From Akkermansia muciniphila (lineage in GTDB: Bacteria > Verrucomicrobiota > Verrucomicrobiia > Limisphaerales > UBA9464): DNA of 64,000 nt. Both the position numbers and the translations under genes were made by a program. Shown here piece after piece: positions 51,981 through 62,911 of this stretch. The stretch is from positions 1 through 64,000 of the forward strand of contig CAMDGV010000009.1 of NCBI GenBank assembly GCA_945898055.1, in the 5' to 3' direction. Every line of letters starts with the position of its first letter. The first letter of the stretch is position 1. Below the pieces are notes generated by a model, which ran no database searches, was not told the origin of the DNA, and saw nothing but the letters and a program-made list of their open reading frames with translations.

Positions 51981-52787
51981 TTAGAGGCCGATTAGTTCAG
52001 CGGCCTTGGCATGAATATCGCCCGATTTCATGAGTGCTTCACCGACCAGAATTGCCCGGCAACCCACCCGGCGTAGACGGTCGACATCGCTTCGAGAGTG
52101 AATCCCACTTTCACCGACCAGAAGAAGTGGCCCACTGGTTTCGGCGGACCAGAGGAGAGGGGCGAGGCGTTCGGTCGTCGAGAGATCAACCTTGAAACTT
52201 TTCAGGTTGCGATTATTGACCCCCACCAAGCGAGCACCGCAGCGGAGAGCTCGTTCGAGTTCCAGTTCATCGTGCACTTCCACTAAGGCGGTGATCCCTG
52301 CAGCATCGGCGAGGGCATGAAAGTGGGAGAGTTGGACATCGTCTAGAATGGCAACGATCAAAAGAATAGCATCAGCACCCCATTCAATTGCTTCTAAGAT
52401 TTGGCGTTCATCAATGATGAAATCCTTGCGCAAGAGAGGGAGAGAAACGGCCGCACGAATGGCCTTTAAATAGCTTAAAGACCCCTGAAAGAAGCGTTCG
52501 TCAGTGAGGACAGAAAGACAGCTCGCCCCCGCAGATTCATAGTTTCGAGCAATACGAACCGCGTCAAAGTCAGGACAGATAACTCCAAGACTAGGGGAGG
52601 CTTTTTTGACTTCAGCGATAAGACCGATATCACCTTGGCGCGGCGTTTCTAGAGCTCCAAAGAAATTACGAACCCCCTCACCTCGGCGCTGAAGAGCCTC
52701 CCGGAGTTGGCGAGCACTGATAGGTCCTTGCGGCAGGAGAGCTACTTCAAGCCGTTTCTGAGCAACAATTGTATCGAGCAGAGTCAT
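51981..52787 (-). CDS. trpC: Indole-3-glycerol phosphate synthase
   Basis: LIAEVKKASPSLGVI, ASCLSVLTDERFFQGSLSYLKAIRAAVSLPLLRKDFIIDERQI, GADAILLIVAIL, LVGVNNRNLKSFKVDL, LVGESGIHSRSDV. Confidence 0.97.
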   Translation of the reverse strand: MTLLDTIVAQKRLEVALLPQGPISARQLREALQRRGEGVRNFFGALETPRQGDIGLIAEVKKASPSLGVICPDFDAVRIARNYESAGASCLSVLTDERFFQGSLSYLKAIRAAVSLPLLRKDFIIDERQILEAIEWGADAILLIVAILDDVQLSHFHALADAAGITALVEVHDELELERALRCGARLVGVNNRNLKSFKVDLSTTERLAPLLWSAETSGPLLLVGESGIHSRSDVDRLRRVGCRAILVGEALMKSGDIHAKAAELIGL

Positions 52788-52875
52788 CGATGAATTTAAA
52801 TCAGTGAGCTAATCTCGGAAGAATCCTAGGACAAAGGGGCGCACGAACAAAAGCCAAACCGAGAGAGCGTGGCGG

Positions 52876-53853
52876 TCATTCCGGTGTCCCGCGTTCGAGA
52901 AGGCGTTTGTATTTGAGCACGCCCTCGGCGATCGCGGAGGCTATTTGATCGCGGAATTTTTCAGTGTAAATGTAGGGGGTATCCGAGGGGTGAGTCATAT
53001 AGCCCGCTTCGACCAGCACGCCCGGCATCTTGAGAAGAGTGAGTTCTTTAAAACGGGCACGTCGAACACCGCGATCGGGCAGGCTGGTTTGGTCCAGGAG
53101 TGAAGTGTGGATTTGTTGAGCTAAGGTAATGTTTTCACGATCGAAAGCGTTACCCGCCGACCAAGATCCGCCGTGGCGATGGGCGTCATTGCTGGAGGAG
53201 GCCCCTGCTGGGGTAAGGCAGTACGTTTCGAGACCTTGTACTCCAGCGTGTCCGGGTCCATCGAAGCCATTAAAATGAAGGCTGATATAGAGATCTGCAC
53301 CGCTTTTATTTGCTTTGACCGCCCGCGTCTCGAGGGGGACGAAGGTATCCTCATCTCGAATAAGGGTGACCGTTAAGCCCGCGGCCCGGAGCCGTTCCGC
53401 GAGTCTTTTCGCCAAGGACAGAGTGTAAATTTTTTCCTGCCGAGATCCCTCGATATTGCCGGGGTCTTTACCTCCATGACCGGCATTGATGGCAATCTTT
53501 CGAATGGGCGGTCCCCGTCGTTTCGGGGGGGAAATAAGAGGGGAAAGAAGCGTATCAAGATCCCGCTGTGATATTCGGTAGCGCCCCTGAACAGTGGATA
53601 AGAGGTCGGACAAACGGTACTCAACCTCATTAAAGGACACTTTGTTGGAATCCTTTTGGAAGCGGAACCGCATCCAACGATTGGTGAGCAGGAGCACGTC
53701 GCCACGGGTGCTGGTTCTTAAGTCCTGCAGACGGGCCCAATCAGCGAGATCGCGAAAGTGAGGGGGTGCTGGATTAGCGAAGAGTGGTGACGCCCAGATG
53801 AGCAGGAACCACAACCCTACAATAGCAGGCGGGAAGGGGCGTCCGACAGTCAT
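52876..53853 (-). CDS. N-acetylmuramoyl-L-alanine amidase (amidase_3), secreted
   Basis: Signal peptide; IAINAGHGGKDPGNIEGSRQEKIYTLSLAKRLAERLRAAGLTVTLIRDEDTFVPLETRAVKAN, DLYISLHFNG, GVLVEAGYMTHPSD. Confidence 0.93.
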   Translation of the reverse strand: MTVGRPFPPAIVGLWFLLIWASPLFANPAPPHFRDLADWARLQDLRTSTRGDVLLLTNRWMRFRFQKDSNKVSFNEVEYRLSDLLSTVQGRYRISQRDLDTLLSPLISPPKRRGPPIRKIAINAGHGGKDPGNIEGSRQEKIYTLSLAKRLAERLRAAGLTVTLIRDEDTFVPLETRAVKANKSGADLYISLHFNGFDGPGHAGVQGLETYCLTPAGASSSNDAHRHGGSWSAGNAFDRENITLAQQIHTSLLDQTSLPDRGVRRARFKELTLLKMPGVLVEAGYMTHPSDTPYIYTEKFRDQIASAIAEGVLKYKRLLERGTPE

Positions 53854-53864
53854 GCCAAGAGATT

Positions 53865-54980
53865 TCAGCGGAGATTTTCGGGATTGAGGGGGAGCAGGTC
53901 CTTAGGAAGGAAAAGTCCATCTTTACGAATCAATTCTGAATCGAACCAGACTTCCCCCCCGCCCCATTCGGGACGCTGGATGAGGACCATATCCCAGTGT
54001 ACCGCCGATTTATTCCCATTACCCGGATCGTCGTATGCTTGACCTGGGGTGTAATGGAGTGAACCAGCAATTTTCTCGTCGAACAAAATATCACACATCG
54101 GATTTTGGATGTAAGGATTGAATCCTAGACTAAATTCGCCGATGGACCGAGCTCCAGAATCGGTATCGAGAATTTCGTTCAGTTTCTTTTCCGATCCCCC
54201 TTGGCACGTGGCCCGCACGATGCGTCCTTGTTTTAATTCCAGTCGAATCCCCTCAAATTTGGTTCCGGCGTAAAGAGTTGGAGTATTGAAGGCAATGAAA
54301 CCTTCGGAAGATTTAAGGGTGGGGCAAGTGAAACACTCTCCGTCGGGAATGTTACGTTGACCCTCGCAGGGTTTCGCGCCGATGCCACGGATGGAAAAGG
54401 TTAAATCCGTACCGGGCCCTTTAATTTGAACACGATCCGCTTTGCGCATCCGTTTTTCCAAAGGACCACAGGCAGTAGCCATTTTGGCGTAGTCCATTGT
54501 GCAAACATCGAAATAGAAATTTTCAAACGCCTCGGTACTCATATTGGCTCCCTGCGCCATACTCGGCGTGGGCCAGCGCAAGACGCACCACCGGGTTTTG
54601 TTAATACGATGATCTAAGACCGGTCGGAGCGTCTTGGCGTAGAGGCGTGATTTGTCAGAGGGGATGTCGCTGTTTTCCGCCGCATTGTGGGAACCGCGAA
54701 TGGCGATGAAGGCCTGCATCTTTTTTATCCGAGCCATTTCAATCGTTTTAACCAAAGACGCATGCGCAGGGTCGGTGCCTATTTGCAGCTCTCGGGTCAC
54801 TCGAGAGTTGCGGGTTTCGACAATTGGGACCGCTCCAACAGCGCGGGCCGCCCGAATCAATTCCACAGCCATCGCATCGGGGGTGTCACTTAAGTCGATC
54901 AAAACTGTCTCCCCTTTCTTAAGAGCGCAGGAATACTCGATCAACAGCTTTGCTAGACGGGAATAACGCGGGTCAGTCAT
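53865..54980 (-). CDS. M29-family aminopeptidase
   Basis: RYSRLAKLLIEYSCALKKGETVLIDLSD; GTDLTFSIRG; NIPDGECFTCP; GEFSLGFNP; SLHYTPGQAYDDPGNGNKSAVHWDMVLIQ. Confidence 0.9.
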   Translation of the reverse strand: MTDPRYSRLAKLLIEYSCALKKGETVLIDLSDTPDAMAVELIRAARAVGAVPIVETRNSRVTRELQIGTDPAHASLVKTIEMARIKKMQAFIAIRGSHNAAENSDIPSDKSRLYAKTLRPVLDHRINKTRWCVLRWPTPSMAQGANMSTEAFENFYFDVCTMDYAKMATACGPLEKRMRKADRVQIKGPGTDLTFSIRGIGAKPCEGQRNIPDGECFTCPTLKSSEGFIAFNTPTLYAGTKFEGIRLELKQGRIVRATCQGGSEKKLNEILDTDSGARSIGEFSLGFNPYIQNPMCDILFDEKIAGSLHYTPGQAYDDPGNGNKSAVHWDMVLIQRPEWGGGEVWFDSELIRKDGLFLPKDLLPLNPENLR

Positions 54981-55094
54981 GATAGTACGCGGCCAAATTC
55001 AAACACGAGAAGAGCCAAGAGGACACCAAACAATTTCAATTGAAATTTGGAGGCATTGAAATGTGGAAAGTGTGCTTATTGCAGTGGGCAGAAA

Positions 55095-55128
55095 TTCAAA
55101 AGCCCCCCACCCTTTCGGATGGGAGGCT
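55095..55128 (-). terminator. Rho-independent terminator for LamG gene
   Basis: Minus strand AGCCTCCCATCC-GAAA-GGGTGGGGGGCTTTT: 12-bp stem with two G-T wobbles, GAAA tetraloop, T run. Confidence 0.85.
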
Positions 55129-55145
55129 TGGGAGGACGATTTAGC

Positions 55146-58100
55146 TTAGCGAAGCCGGTAAAACTTCGCGGCGGTGGTATCGGTCACTTTGAACGGTGAG
55201 ACTGCTGGCAGGATATCTGAGAAAGGCCCAGCAAGGCTGTTAGCCGACTGAAGTTGTCCGCCTTCCCAGACCAGAAGGAGAAGATCGCCGGAGCGTTGGA
55301 TAGTCATTTTGAGTAAGGGAGCTTCGGAGGCACCGCTGAAGCCAAGGTTATTGGCGCCGGCCATATAGAGGGTTCCCACCTCCAGAGGGGTAAGAACTCG
55401 GCGCCAGACTCCTAACTCGTCGATGTCGCCTGAACCTGTTTCTTGATAAAGACCTGTTGGATCCTGTCCGAGGGTGACCGGCAATCCAGTGTCGATTGAT
55501 TTGGCAACTGCGGTGGTCGTGCCGCTGATTTTGAAGGATCGAGCGGGGGCCCCATCCAAATAAGTTACGACCTGTGCAGCCCGATCGAAGGTATAAGCCA
55601 AATGGTGCCAAGCTCCGTCGTTAATGCTGCCGATATCTCCATAAATACGCGCACCGCTGGTGCTATTTGTATCATATAACGACACGCCCCAAGCCCCATA
55701 GTTGAGAGGAGCAGGATCGGGTTCAGCGCCGCTTCCAATGCCATATCCGTAAGCGGGCGAAAGAACAATACCAGGACCACCGAGGGACCCGGTCGTGGTG
55801 GTGAAGAAAGGCAAATCACCCGCGATGAAGTCCTGTGGTAAGCGAATCCAGAATGCCACCGTAAAATTGACATTTGTCCCGAACTTGAGGTCGGGACGGA
55901 CCCCGAGAGAAAGGTAAGAGGTGTTGGTGGTGGTGGTGACCCCTGGTTTGCCCGGTTGACCAAAGTCAGAGGCATATGAAACCGCCCGACCCACTTTGCC
56001 TTCAGTGAAGGTGGCGGCAGTTAGGTTGGAGGAAGTGGATGTTTGAGCCAGAGCGACCGCATTATTTCCACGGCCCGTGGCATCGATGAGACTATTATTG
56101 AAAGGCAAATGAACCACGAGGCCTGGGATAGAGGGTTCAGTGGTTGGGGCAGGCAGTACAACCAGAGAAGCCACGGCGCTCGTTGTTGTGCCGGCAGGAT
56201 TCGTGATGACGACCGTGTAGTTGCCTGCGTCAGCTAGGGTCAGCCCAGTTAGGATGAGGCGAGAAGCGGTTGCTCCGGGAATATCGATCCCTTTCTTTTT
56301 CCACTGATAAGTAATGGGGATACTGCCAAAAGCGTTGACTGCAAGGGTCGATCCTAGGGTGACATAATTGGTAAAGCTGGCGGGTTGGCCGGTGATTTGA
56401 GGTGGGGTGGTTGACCCGTAAGAAATCCCGTAATGCTTTTCGATGACCGAGTCGGACAGTAGGGTATCATAAATTGCGACTTCATCGATGGCTCCTTTGA
56501 AAGTGCCGTCATAATCAGGAGAATTACTGAGGCGTTTAGATCCGATAGAAATAGGCGAAGTCGACGGACGAACCCCATTGTTGTTGGCGGGTCGACCGTC
56601 CCCAGTGCCGGCGAGGCGCCCATTGACATAGACCCGTAATTGAGGCGAATCAGGAGTCGATTGGTCGTAGACCCCGACGATATGTTGCCACGAATTGTCG
56701 GGGCCGACATCCGCCTCTGCCGAGTAGAGGGTGTTATTATTGCCACGGGTGTAGAATCGATAATGGCCTGAGGCGATATCGAGAGAGAATTGTTCATTTC
56801 CAGTAGTGCCTTCGGCTCCCGTTCCCTTGGCAATCAGGGTGGATTCATCCACCAGGCCCTCGGCCGCTTTTGCCCAGCATTCAATCGTGAAACTGACGTT
56901 AGTTCCCTGAAAATTAATTTTAGACCCGTTGATTTGGCCAACAAAACTACCCGAACCGGCAAAAAGAACCGAAGGATTGGAATCGAGTTCGGAATACCCC
57001 GACTGATTCAAGGTAATCTTAGAGTAAACCCCGTTATTATCGCCCGCATGATCAAAGGCAACGGATCCATTGGTTTCACCAAGTCGCCAGTAAGCGATCG
57101 GAGAAGCATCGAGCACAGCCGCAGGGTAGTTAATCGGAGTCGGAGAGGCGTACAGGATTCCGGCGGCGCTCGAAGATGATCCGGCTTCATTGGTGACCTC
57201 GCAGGTGAAGCTTGCTCCATTGCGCGCGAGTTCGGTTGTGCCTGTGTAGGAGGCAGCGGTGGCCCCAGCGATGATCTCCCCGTTGACTTTCCATTGGAAC
57301 GTTTGGGGAGTGGTCCCACCTGTGATCACCGCGAAGGTAAAGGGACGTCCTGCGAACCGAGCAACTGGCACTGGTTGACTGATGAAAGTGGGGGCTGTTG
57401 CGGCGATGGATAGTTTGACCGAATTGGTGACACTACCGAAAGCATTAGCGACCACCACGCTGTAGGTGGGGGTACCGACTTGGAGATTGTTGAGCGTAAG
57501 CGAAGAACTGGCTGCATTGAGAGGGACACCGTCGAGGGTCCAGAAGTAAGTAAGAGGTTCGGCACCTTCTGCCTCCACTTTCAACGTGACGCTCCCCCCT
57601 TTAAAAAGAGTCGGCCAGGTGTTGCGCAAATAGCCGTCGGGCGTGCCGATAGAGCGGGTGATAATCGGGCTGACCTGCGCGACGTCATAAAGTGCCTTAA
57701 TTTGGGCAGCAGAAAGGGCTTTGTTAAAAATGGCAGGTTCATCCACAGCGCCTCCGAAAAAAGTGCTAATGCCGCCCGGAGTTTTGAAGGCCCCCCCCCG
57801 ATCCGCTTCCGCTTGAGCTCCGATCGTCCACGCATTGGTGGTGATGATGGCTCCATTGCCACTGGTCAACGATCCAACATTTTTTCCATTGCGATAGAGG
57901 GTCCACTGAGAGCCGTCGTAAGTCCCGGCGAGAAACACCCAATTATTGAGATCTCCCTCAGGCATCGGGAAGAGAACTGAATCGTAGTAAGAACTGCCGT
58001 CCGTCACTCCAATTTCGTAGTGGTTAGTGGTTCCGTAACCCGTACCCGTCAAATCAGTGCCGCGGGAGATTCGCAGGAAAGTTTCGGCATTCTTCCCGTC

Positions 58101-59321
58101 CCATCCGCGGGCAATAATGTCGCGGAAGAAATTTTTAACGGTCGGCTTGACCCATGCCATCAGAGTGATTTCACCGATGAGGTCCAGCTTTGGATCAGCT
58201 CCGATTTCCACGAAACCATTGGCACCATCGAGTGCAATAGACCGGTTGGAACCGCCGAAACCGGGGTAGCCAGCACCCGGTTGGTTAGCGAGCCCGCCCC
58301 AAAACAAAACGCCATCTGCTGTGGCACCCGCATTGCCGCTATTTTTGACGATGGGAAAATTCTTAGCATCTGGAGTCGAGGTTGCGGCGTCATCCATCGG
58401 CCAGTATCCAGACGGACCCTCGGCGAGAATCAAGGCACCGTATTCGTCAGGATTAGTGGTGCCCGCGGTGAAGTGCGCTTTGCATTGAGCGGTGGAGAGC
58501 GAGAAGGGGTAATAGGCTACTTCATCAACCCAAGCATCAATTCCACGATTCCCTGAAATTCCGCCGGAGGCGACGGCGGGGGAATCAGAGAGCGTCCCAT
58601 TAAAGCCTGTGCCACCCATACGGAAGGGCATTTGGGTGTTAACCTCCAAACTGGCGACCTCAGTCGCGGTGAGAGTCTTACTGGAGGCAAGGTCGCCATC
58701 GATAATGACCGAGGTTTTTGCACCGTCGAAGGTGCAAACAACGTGACGCCATTTATCCAAGCCGGCATTCAGAGAAGGTCTTGCTGCATTGTTAACCGTG
58801 CCAACATAGCCAGCGGAGTTACCGAGGCGAAACTCAATCCGGCCTAGGTTGTTCATATAAACCAAATATCCACGCCGGCTCGAGGCGGCGAAATCATTCA
58901 TCACTGAACTGAGAATCGACATTCCGGTTGTGTCGGCACCCAAGGCGGCTGGCTTGATCCAAAATTCCACGCTAAAGGCTCCACTTTTGTTCAGGGCATT
59001 ATTGTGAGGAACATCCAGCTTGGATCCTAGGTAACCTGCATTCACTCCAGGGTTTTTGAAGCGAACAGATTTACCGACTGCACCCGGTTGCCCCTTTTCT
59101 GCATCCAGAATAACCGCAGCATCAATGACTGAACCGAGTGAACTCCGATTGATGACCCTGTTTAAGGGCGGGGAAGAGCCTGTTTCATCAAAACGCCAAT
59201 AGCCCACTGGATTGAGAGCGGTGACTGACGCTGGATAATCGGCATGGGCGAAGCCGACTATGGCGATGAAGCAGCCCAGTATTAAACTAAGCCGATGTTC
59301 GATCTTGGTTTGTAGTTTCAT
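55146..59321 (-). CDS. Large secreted LamG-domain protein with Ig-like domains
   Basis: Repeated LamG motifs (FSVEFWIKPAAL, ITLMAWVKPT, FTIECWAKAAEG, FTVAFWIRLPQD each followed by YVNGRLAG-type segments); Ig-like PLTYFWTLDGVPL, ITYQWKKKGIDIPGATASRLILTGLTLADAGNYTVVITNPAG. Confidence 0.9.
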   Translation of the reverse strand: MKLQTKIEHRLSLILGCFIAIVGFAHADYPASVTALNPVGYWRFDETGSSPPLNRVINRSSLGSVIDAAVILDAEKGQPGAVGKSVRFKNPGVNAGYLGSKLDVPHNNALNKSGAFSVEFWIKPAALGADTTGMSILSSVMNDFAASSRRGYLVYMNNLGRIEFRLGNSAGYVGTVNNAARPSLNAGLDKWRHVVCTFDGAKTSVIIDGDLASSKTLTATEVASLEVNTQMPFRMGGTGFNGTLSDSPAVASGGISGNRGIDAWVDEVAYYPFSLSTAQCKAHFTAGTTNPDEYGALILAEGPSGYWPMDDAATSTPDAKNFPIVKNSGNAGATADGVLFWGGLANQPGAGYPGFGGSNRSIALDGANGFVEIGADPKLDLIGEITLMAWVKPTVKNFFRDIIARGWDGKNAETFLRISRGTDLTGTGYGTTNHYEIGVTDGSSYYDSVLFPMPEGDLNNWVFLAGTYDGSQWTLYRNGKNVGSLTSGNGAIITTNAWTIGAQAEADRGGAFKTPGGISTFFGGAVDEPAIFNKALSAAQIKALYDVAQVSPIITRSIGTPDGYLRNTWPTLFKGGSVTLKVEAEGAEPLTYFWTLDGVPLNAASSSLTLNNLQVGTPTYSVVVANAFGSVTNSVKLSIAATAPTFISQPVPVARFAGRPFTFAVITGGTTPQTFQWKVNGEIIAGATAASYTGTTELARNGASFTCEVTNEAGSSSSAAGILYASPTPINYPAAVLDASPIAYWRLGETNGSVAFDHAGDNNGVYSKITLNQSGYSELDSNPSVLFAGSGSFVGQINGSKINFQGTNVSFTIECWAKAAEGLVDESTLIAKGTGAEGTTGNEQFSLDIASGHYRFYTRGNNNTLYSAEADVGPDNSWQHIVGVYDQSTPDSPQLRVYVNGRLAGTGDGRPANNNGVRPSTSPISIGSKRLSNSPDYDGTFKGAIDEVAIYDTLLSDSVIEKHYGISYGSTTPPQITGQPASFTNYVTLGSTLAVNAFGSIPITYQWKKKGIDIPGATASRLILTGLTLADAGNYTVVITNPAGTTTSAVASLVVLPAPTTEPSIPGLVVHLPFNNSLIDATGRGNNAVALAQTSTSSNLTAATFTEGKVGRAVSYASDFGQPGKPGVTTTTNTSYLSLGVRPDLKFGTNVNFTVAFWIRLPQDFIAGDLPFFTTTTGSLGGPGIVLSPAYGYGIGSGAEPDPAPLNYGAWGVSLYDTNSTSGARIYGDIGSINDGAWHHLAYTFDRAAQVVTYLDGAPARSFKISGTTTAVAKSIDTGLPVTLGQDPTGLYQETGSGDIDELGVWRRVLTPLEVGTLYMAGANNLGFSGASEAPLLKMTIQRSGDLLLLVWEGGQLQSANSLAGPFSDILPAVSPFKVTDTTAAKFYRLR

Positions 59322-59453
59322 TGAGGGATAATTGAGTTGGACTAGCAAATTTAAAGAAAAGAGGGGTTGGTAAACAAGCGAAGTCTAAGAAAGAGGGTGC
59401 TGAATGAGCTTTAGATTTTTTGGAGATACAGAGATCTAACGGGTGGAGGCCGA

Positions 59454-60350
59454 CTATTTTTTCGGTCGCGTTGTTCGAGCCTGCAACCAAGCCACATCTA
59501 GATTACGAGGCGAAGGCATGTCGGATTGACGCGACGTAGTCTGGGCAACGAGAGGAGGCGTTGTTCGGGAATCCATCCACCGTTTGATTTCAGAGTGGCC
59601 GTCCGCAAAGGAAAATCCAGCGGCACGATTATGGTAAGAACCGGGGAGGTCCACGGTGAACTTATAGAGACTCGGATTCGAGGGGCTATAGCCGTCCATG
59701 TGGGTCATAAAATTTCCCCAATTGATAGAATCTTCACGTTGATCTAAGAAGACCCACGTGTCGGAGGGCCCCGGGGATATTGAGTTATTATTAATCTCCG
59801 ATAATTTGAGAAAGAGTTGGTAGGGGGCCGCCATAGCAATGCCGCTCGAAGACCCACCGAAGCCGCCCAGGTAGAAATTCATCGACATCGTGCGCACGCG
59901 AGGCTTTCGAATGCCATTGACCATCACATAACTTTTATCACTTGGGCAGCGGTAGATTCCGGCACTTTGGTTGTAAGGCCAGAGGGGGCGTTGAGTAATA
60001 TCGGCATTGATGTCCCAATTTTTTTGGTCGGGCCCAAAGCTGAGTTCGGTCTGCGTCCAAGCGTAAGCATTGGCTGGATTATTAGCTGTGCCCGAGTGAC
60101 TGGCATAGACCAACCGATCGAGGTTGTCTTCTGCGTACATACGCCAAGCCAAGGTTAACTGCCGATGATTGGACATACACTGAATGCCTTGAGCCTTTTG
60201 CTTTCCGCGACCTAACGAAGGAAGAAGCATTCCAGCCAAGATCGCTATGATCGCAATAACCACCAATAACTCGATGAGTGTGAACCCCTTCAGTGGGCAG
60301 CGCTTCGAATTGGAATACCGCAAGTAGCGCAGACTAGGAGCATGAACCAT
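59454..60350 (-). CDS. Type II secretion/type IV pilin-like protein with prepilin leader
   Basis: GFTLIELLVVIAIIAILAGMLLPSLGRGKQKAQGIQCMSNHRQLTLAWRMYAEDN; C-terminal FSFADGHSEIKRW. Confidence 0.93.
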   Translation of the reverse strand: MVHAPSLRYLRYSNSKRCPLKGFTLIELLVVIAIIAILAGMLLPSLGRGKQKAQGIQCMSNHRQLTLAWRMYAEDNLDRLVYASHSGTANNPANAYAWTQTELSFGPDQKNWDINADITQRPLWPYNQSAGIYRCPSDKSYVMVNGIRKPRVRTMSMNFYLGGFGGSSSGIAMAAPYQLFLKLSEINNNSISPGPSDTWVFLDQREDSINWGNFMTHMDGYSPSNPSLYKFTVDLPGSYHNRAAGFSFADGHSEIKRWMDSRTTPPLVAQTTSRQSDMPSPRNLDVAWLQARTTRPKK

Positions 60351-60548
60351 GATAAAATTCTTTTGGATTGCGGAAGTAATAACCCCGCCGAAAAGAAGTC
60401 ACGTCAAGTCTTTAGTATGTCAAGTAGGTAACATTTTATAAACTTTGAAGAGGCGATATTAATCGCTTTATTTGGCTGCAAAATGCAGACCTCGGGTTGA
60501 GGTCTTAGGAGGTAAAACTCCGTGAGTTGATCCGGTTGGAAAGCTAAA

Positions 60549-60581
60549 AGAAAACCCTCCCAGCAATCGCTCTGAGGAGGG
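60549..60581 (-). terminator. Putative terminator downstream of rho
   Basis: Minus strand CCCTCC-t-CAG...CTG-GGAGGG followed by TTTTCTTTT. Confidence 0.65.
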
Positions 60582-60614
60582 CGTTGCGAGGAGGGAATGT
60601 GAGAGAGGAAAGGG

Positions 60615-62201
60615 TTAGCGCCCGCCAATTCCCATGGAGAGAAGAAACATAATATTATTCGGCGTTTTCTTCAATTTACCGAGCAGAAGATCCATCGACT
60701 CCACTGCGGGGACCCCGACAAGGGCACGTCGTAGGATGGCAATGCGATTAAATTCATCCGGATGAAAAAGCAGTTCCTCTTTTCGTGTGCCGGACTTCTC
60801 GATGTTGATCGAGGGAAAGATCCGCCGATCGACTAGCGATCGATCGAGATAAATTTCCATATTCCCGGTGCCCTTAAATTCTTCAAAGATGACCTCATCC
60901 ATCCGACTTCCAGTGTCAACGAGGGCGGTAGCCATAATTGTGAGTGACCCACCTTCCTCGATATTGCGCGCAGCACCAAAGAATCGTTTCGGCTTGTGGA
61001 GAGCATTGGCGTCGACGCCGCCAGAGAGGATCTTACCGGAGTGAGGTTGAACCGTGTTATAGGCTCGAGCGAGTCGGGTGATGGAATCTAAAAGAATGAC
61101 CACATCACGTTTGTGTTCAACCATCCGCCGTGCTTTTTCGATCACCATCTCGGCGACCTGAACATGCCGTTCCGGGGGTTCATCGAAGGTGGAACTAACC
61201 ACTTCGGCCCCTCTACAGGAACGTTCCATATCGGTCACTTCCTCCGGTCGTTCATCAATGAGGAGAATAATCAGGTGACTTTCCTTGTTATTCTTCAGGA
61301 TTGAATTGGCTAACTTCTGCATTAGCACCGTTTTGCCGGTCCGCGGCGGGGCGACGATGAGCCCGCGAGTTCCCTTACCAACCGGGCAAACGATATCGAC
61401 AACCCGGGTACTGAGTTCATCCGGGGTTGTTTCTAATATAAAACGTTTATTGGGAAAAAGCGGAGTCAGATTTTCGAAGTGGGTTTTCTCCTTCGCCTTA
61501 TCCGGATCGATACCGGCGACTTTTTCGACTTTGAGCAGCGCGTAGAACTTTTCTTTATCCTTCGGCGGACGGACTTGGCCGTCGACTTCATCGCCGGTGC
61601 CAAGATCGAAGCGACGTATTTGAGAGGGGGAGACGTAAATATCCTCGGGGCAGGGCAGGTAATTGAAAGCGGGCGAACGAAGGAAACCAAATCCTTCAGG
61701 CATGACCTCAAGAACGCCGCGGGTATTAATGATGCCGCCGGCCGAAAGGTTGCGTTGAACGATCTGGAAAATAATCTCCTGCCGTTTAAGTGTTCCGTAA
61801 TTTTCGATTCCAAAATGCCCAGCTAATTCGGCCAGAGGGCCGATGGGCATCGGTTGGAGTTCATGAAGATTTAGATTCCGCGGCGAGACAGTAACAACGG
61901 GGCGAGAGGGGGCTTCGGGTGCAGGCGTATCTTCATTGGGAGCGACCATTCGCTGCCTTGGCGGCAAGGGTGACGCCTTGAGAACCAGAGGTTCTTGGTC
62001 TGCATCGTTGCCCCCTTCTGGGGGCATCGGACTTATCCTGAGGTCGGACTGATCAAAGGGAGCGTCAAGATGCCCCTGAGTTGGCTCATTATGAGCGAGA
62101 TTCTCAGAGCTAGGGATCTCTGAAGCTTCCGCTGAGGCGGCTTTGCGGCGTGGGGCTCGGGGTTTTTTCGGCGCAATCGAAATTTTCGGTGTGCGTGCCA
62201 T
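60615..62201 (-). CDS. rho: Transcription termination factor Rho
   Basis: [112 protein letters not shown]. Confidence 0.97.
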   Translation of the reverse strand: MARTPKISIAPKKPRAPRRKAASAEASEIPSSENLAHNEPTQGHLDAPFDQSDLRISPMPPEGGNDADQEPLVLKASPLPPRQRMVAPNEDTPAPEAPSRPVVTVSPRNLNLHELQPMPIGPLAELAGHFGIENYGTLKRQEIIFQIVQRNLSAGGIINTRGVLEVMPEGFGFLRSPAFNYLPCPEDIYVSPSQIRRFDLGTGDEVDGQVRPPKDKEKFYALLKVEKVAGIDPDKAKEKTHFENLTPLFPNKRFILETTPDELSTRVVDIVCPVGKGTRGLIVAPPRTGKTVLMQKLANSILKNNKESHLIILLIDERPEEVTDMERSCRGAEVVSSTFDEPPERHVQVAEMVIEKARRMVEHKRDVVILLDSITRLARAYNTVQPHSGKILSGGVDANALHKPKRFFGAARNIEEGGSLTIMATALVDTGSRMDEVIFEEFKGTGNMEIYLDRSLVDRRIFPSINIEKSGTRKEELLFHPDEFNRIAILRRALVGVPAVESMDLLLGKLKKTPNNIMFLLSMGIGGR

Positions 62202-62589
62202 ATTGAAATAGTCTGGAGAAAGTAAAATGAATCTCAGTCGGAGATCAGGTCCCGTCGAGAGCAGGGACTAAGGGAGGTCTTGGAAAGGGGGTCTTAAACG
62301 AACGGGGAAGGAGTTATCAAACCTAAGAGAGGGCCTGAGTCACCGCCTTGGTTTTGAGACTTTGCCGAATTTAAGGATATCTGCAAAGAAATTTTAACGT
62401 CAGCAAAGTGAAACGGGGTTTGACCTCTCTTTTTTCGGAAAATTGTCGCTATTTTTATCGTTTATAACTTATCCTCCAGATTGTTAGTTTTTAACTGGAA
62501 AAACACTTTTTCAGTTTGCGGAAAGCTTTTCAGTTTTGAGAGCCTTCCCATGCGGCTCGACCTGCGGTTGGTCGATCTGAAGTCTGCTT

Positions 62590-62892
62590 ATGAATTTGGA
62601 ATCAAATGGAAAGACACTCTTAATCAGCGGTGTTTCTGAGCTCAATGCGGCAAATGCAGGGGGGTTTCGAGACCAAGCGCGCGCAGCCATTCAGCCGTAC
62701 CATTCTCGAGTTGATTTAGATCTTTCGGTTACCCGATTTATCGACAGTAGTGGTTTGGGAGCGTTGATTGCCCTGAGTAAGCTCATGACTTCTCGGCAGG
62801 GGCATTTGCGGGTTATGAATCCTCAGGCCGCTGTGCGGCAGATTTTTGAGATAACTCGGATGAATCGAGTCTTTGAAATCATCGAGAAGTAA
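62590..62892 (+). CDS. STAS-domain anti-anti-sigma factor-like protein
   Basis: VDLDLSVTRFIDSSGLGALIALSKLMTSRQGHLRVMNPQAAVRQIFEITRMNRVFEI. Confidence 0.92.
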   Translation: MNLESNGKTLLISGVSELNAANAGGFRDQARAAIQPYHSRVDLDLSVTRFIDSSGLGALIALSKLMTSRQGHLRVMNPQAAVRQIFEITRMNRVFEIIEK

Positions 62893-62911
62893 GCTCAGAA
62901 ACTGAGATCAT

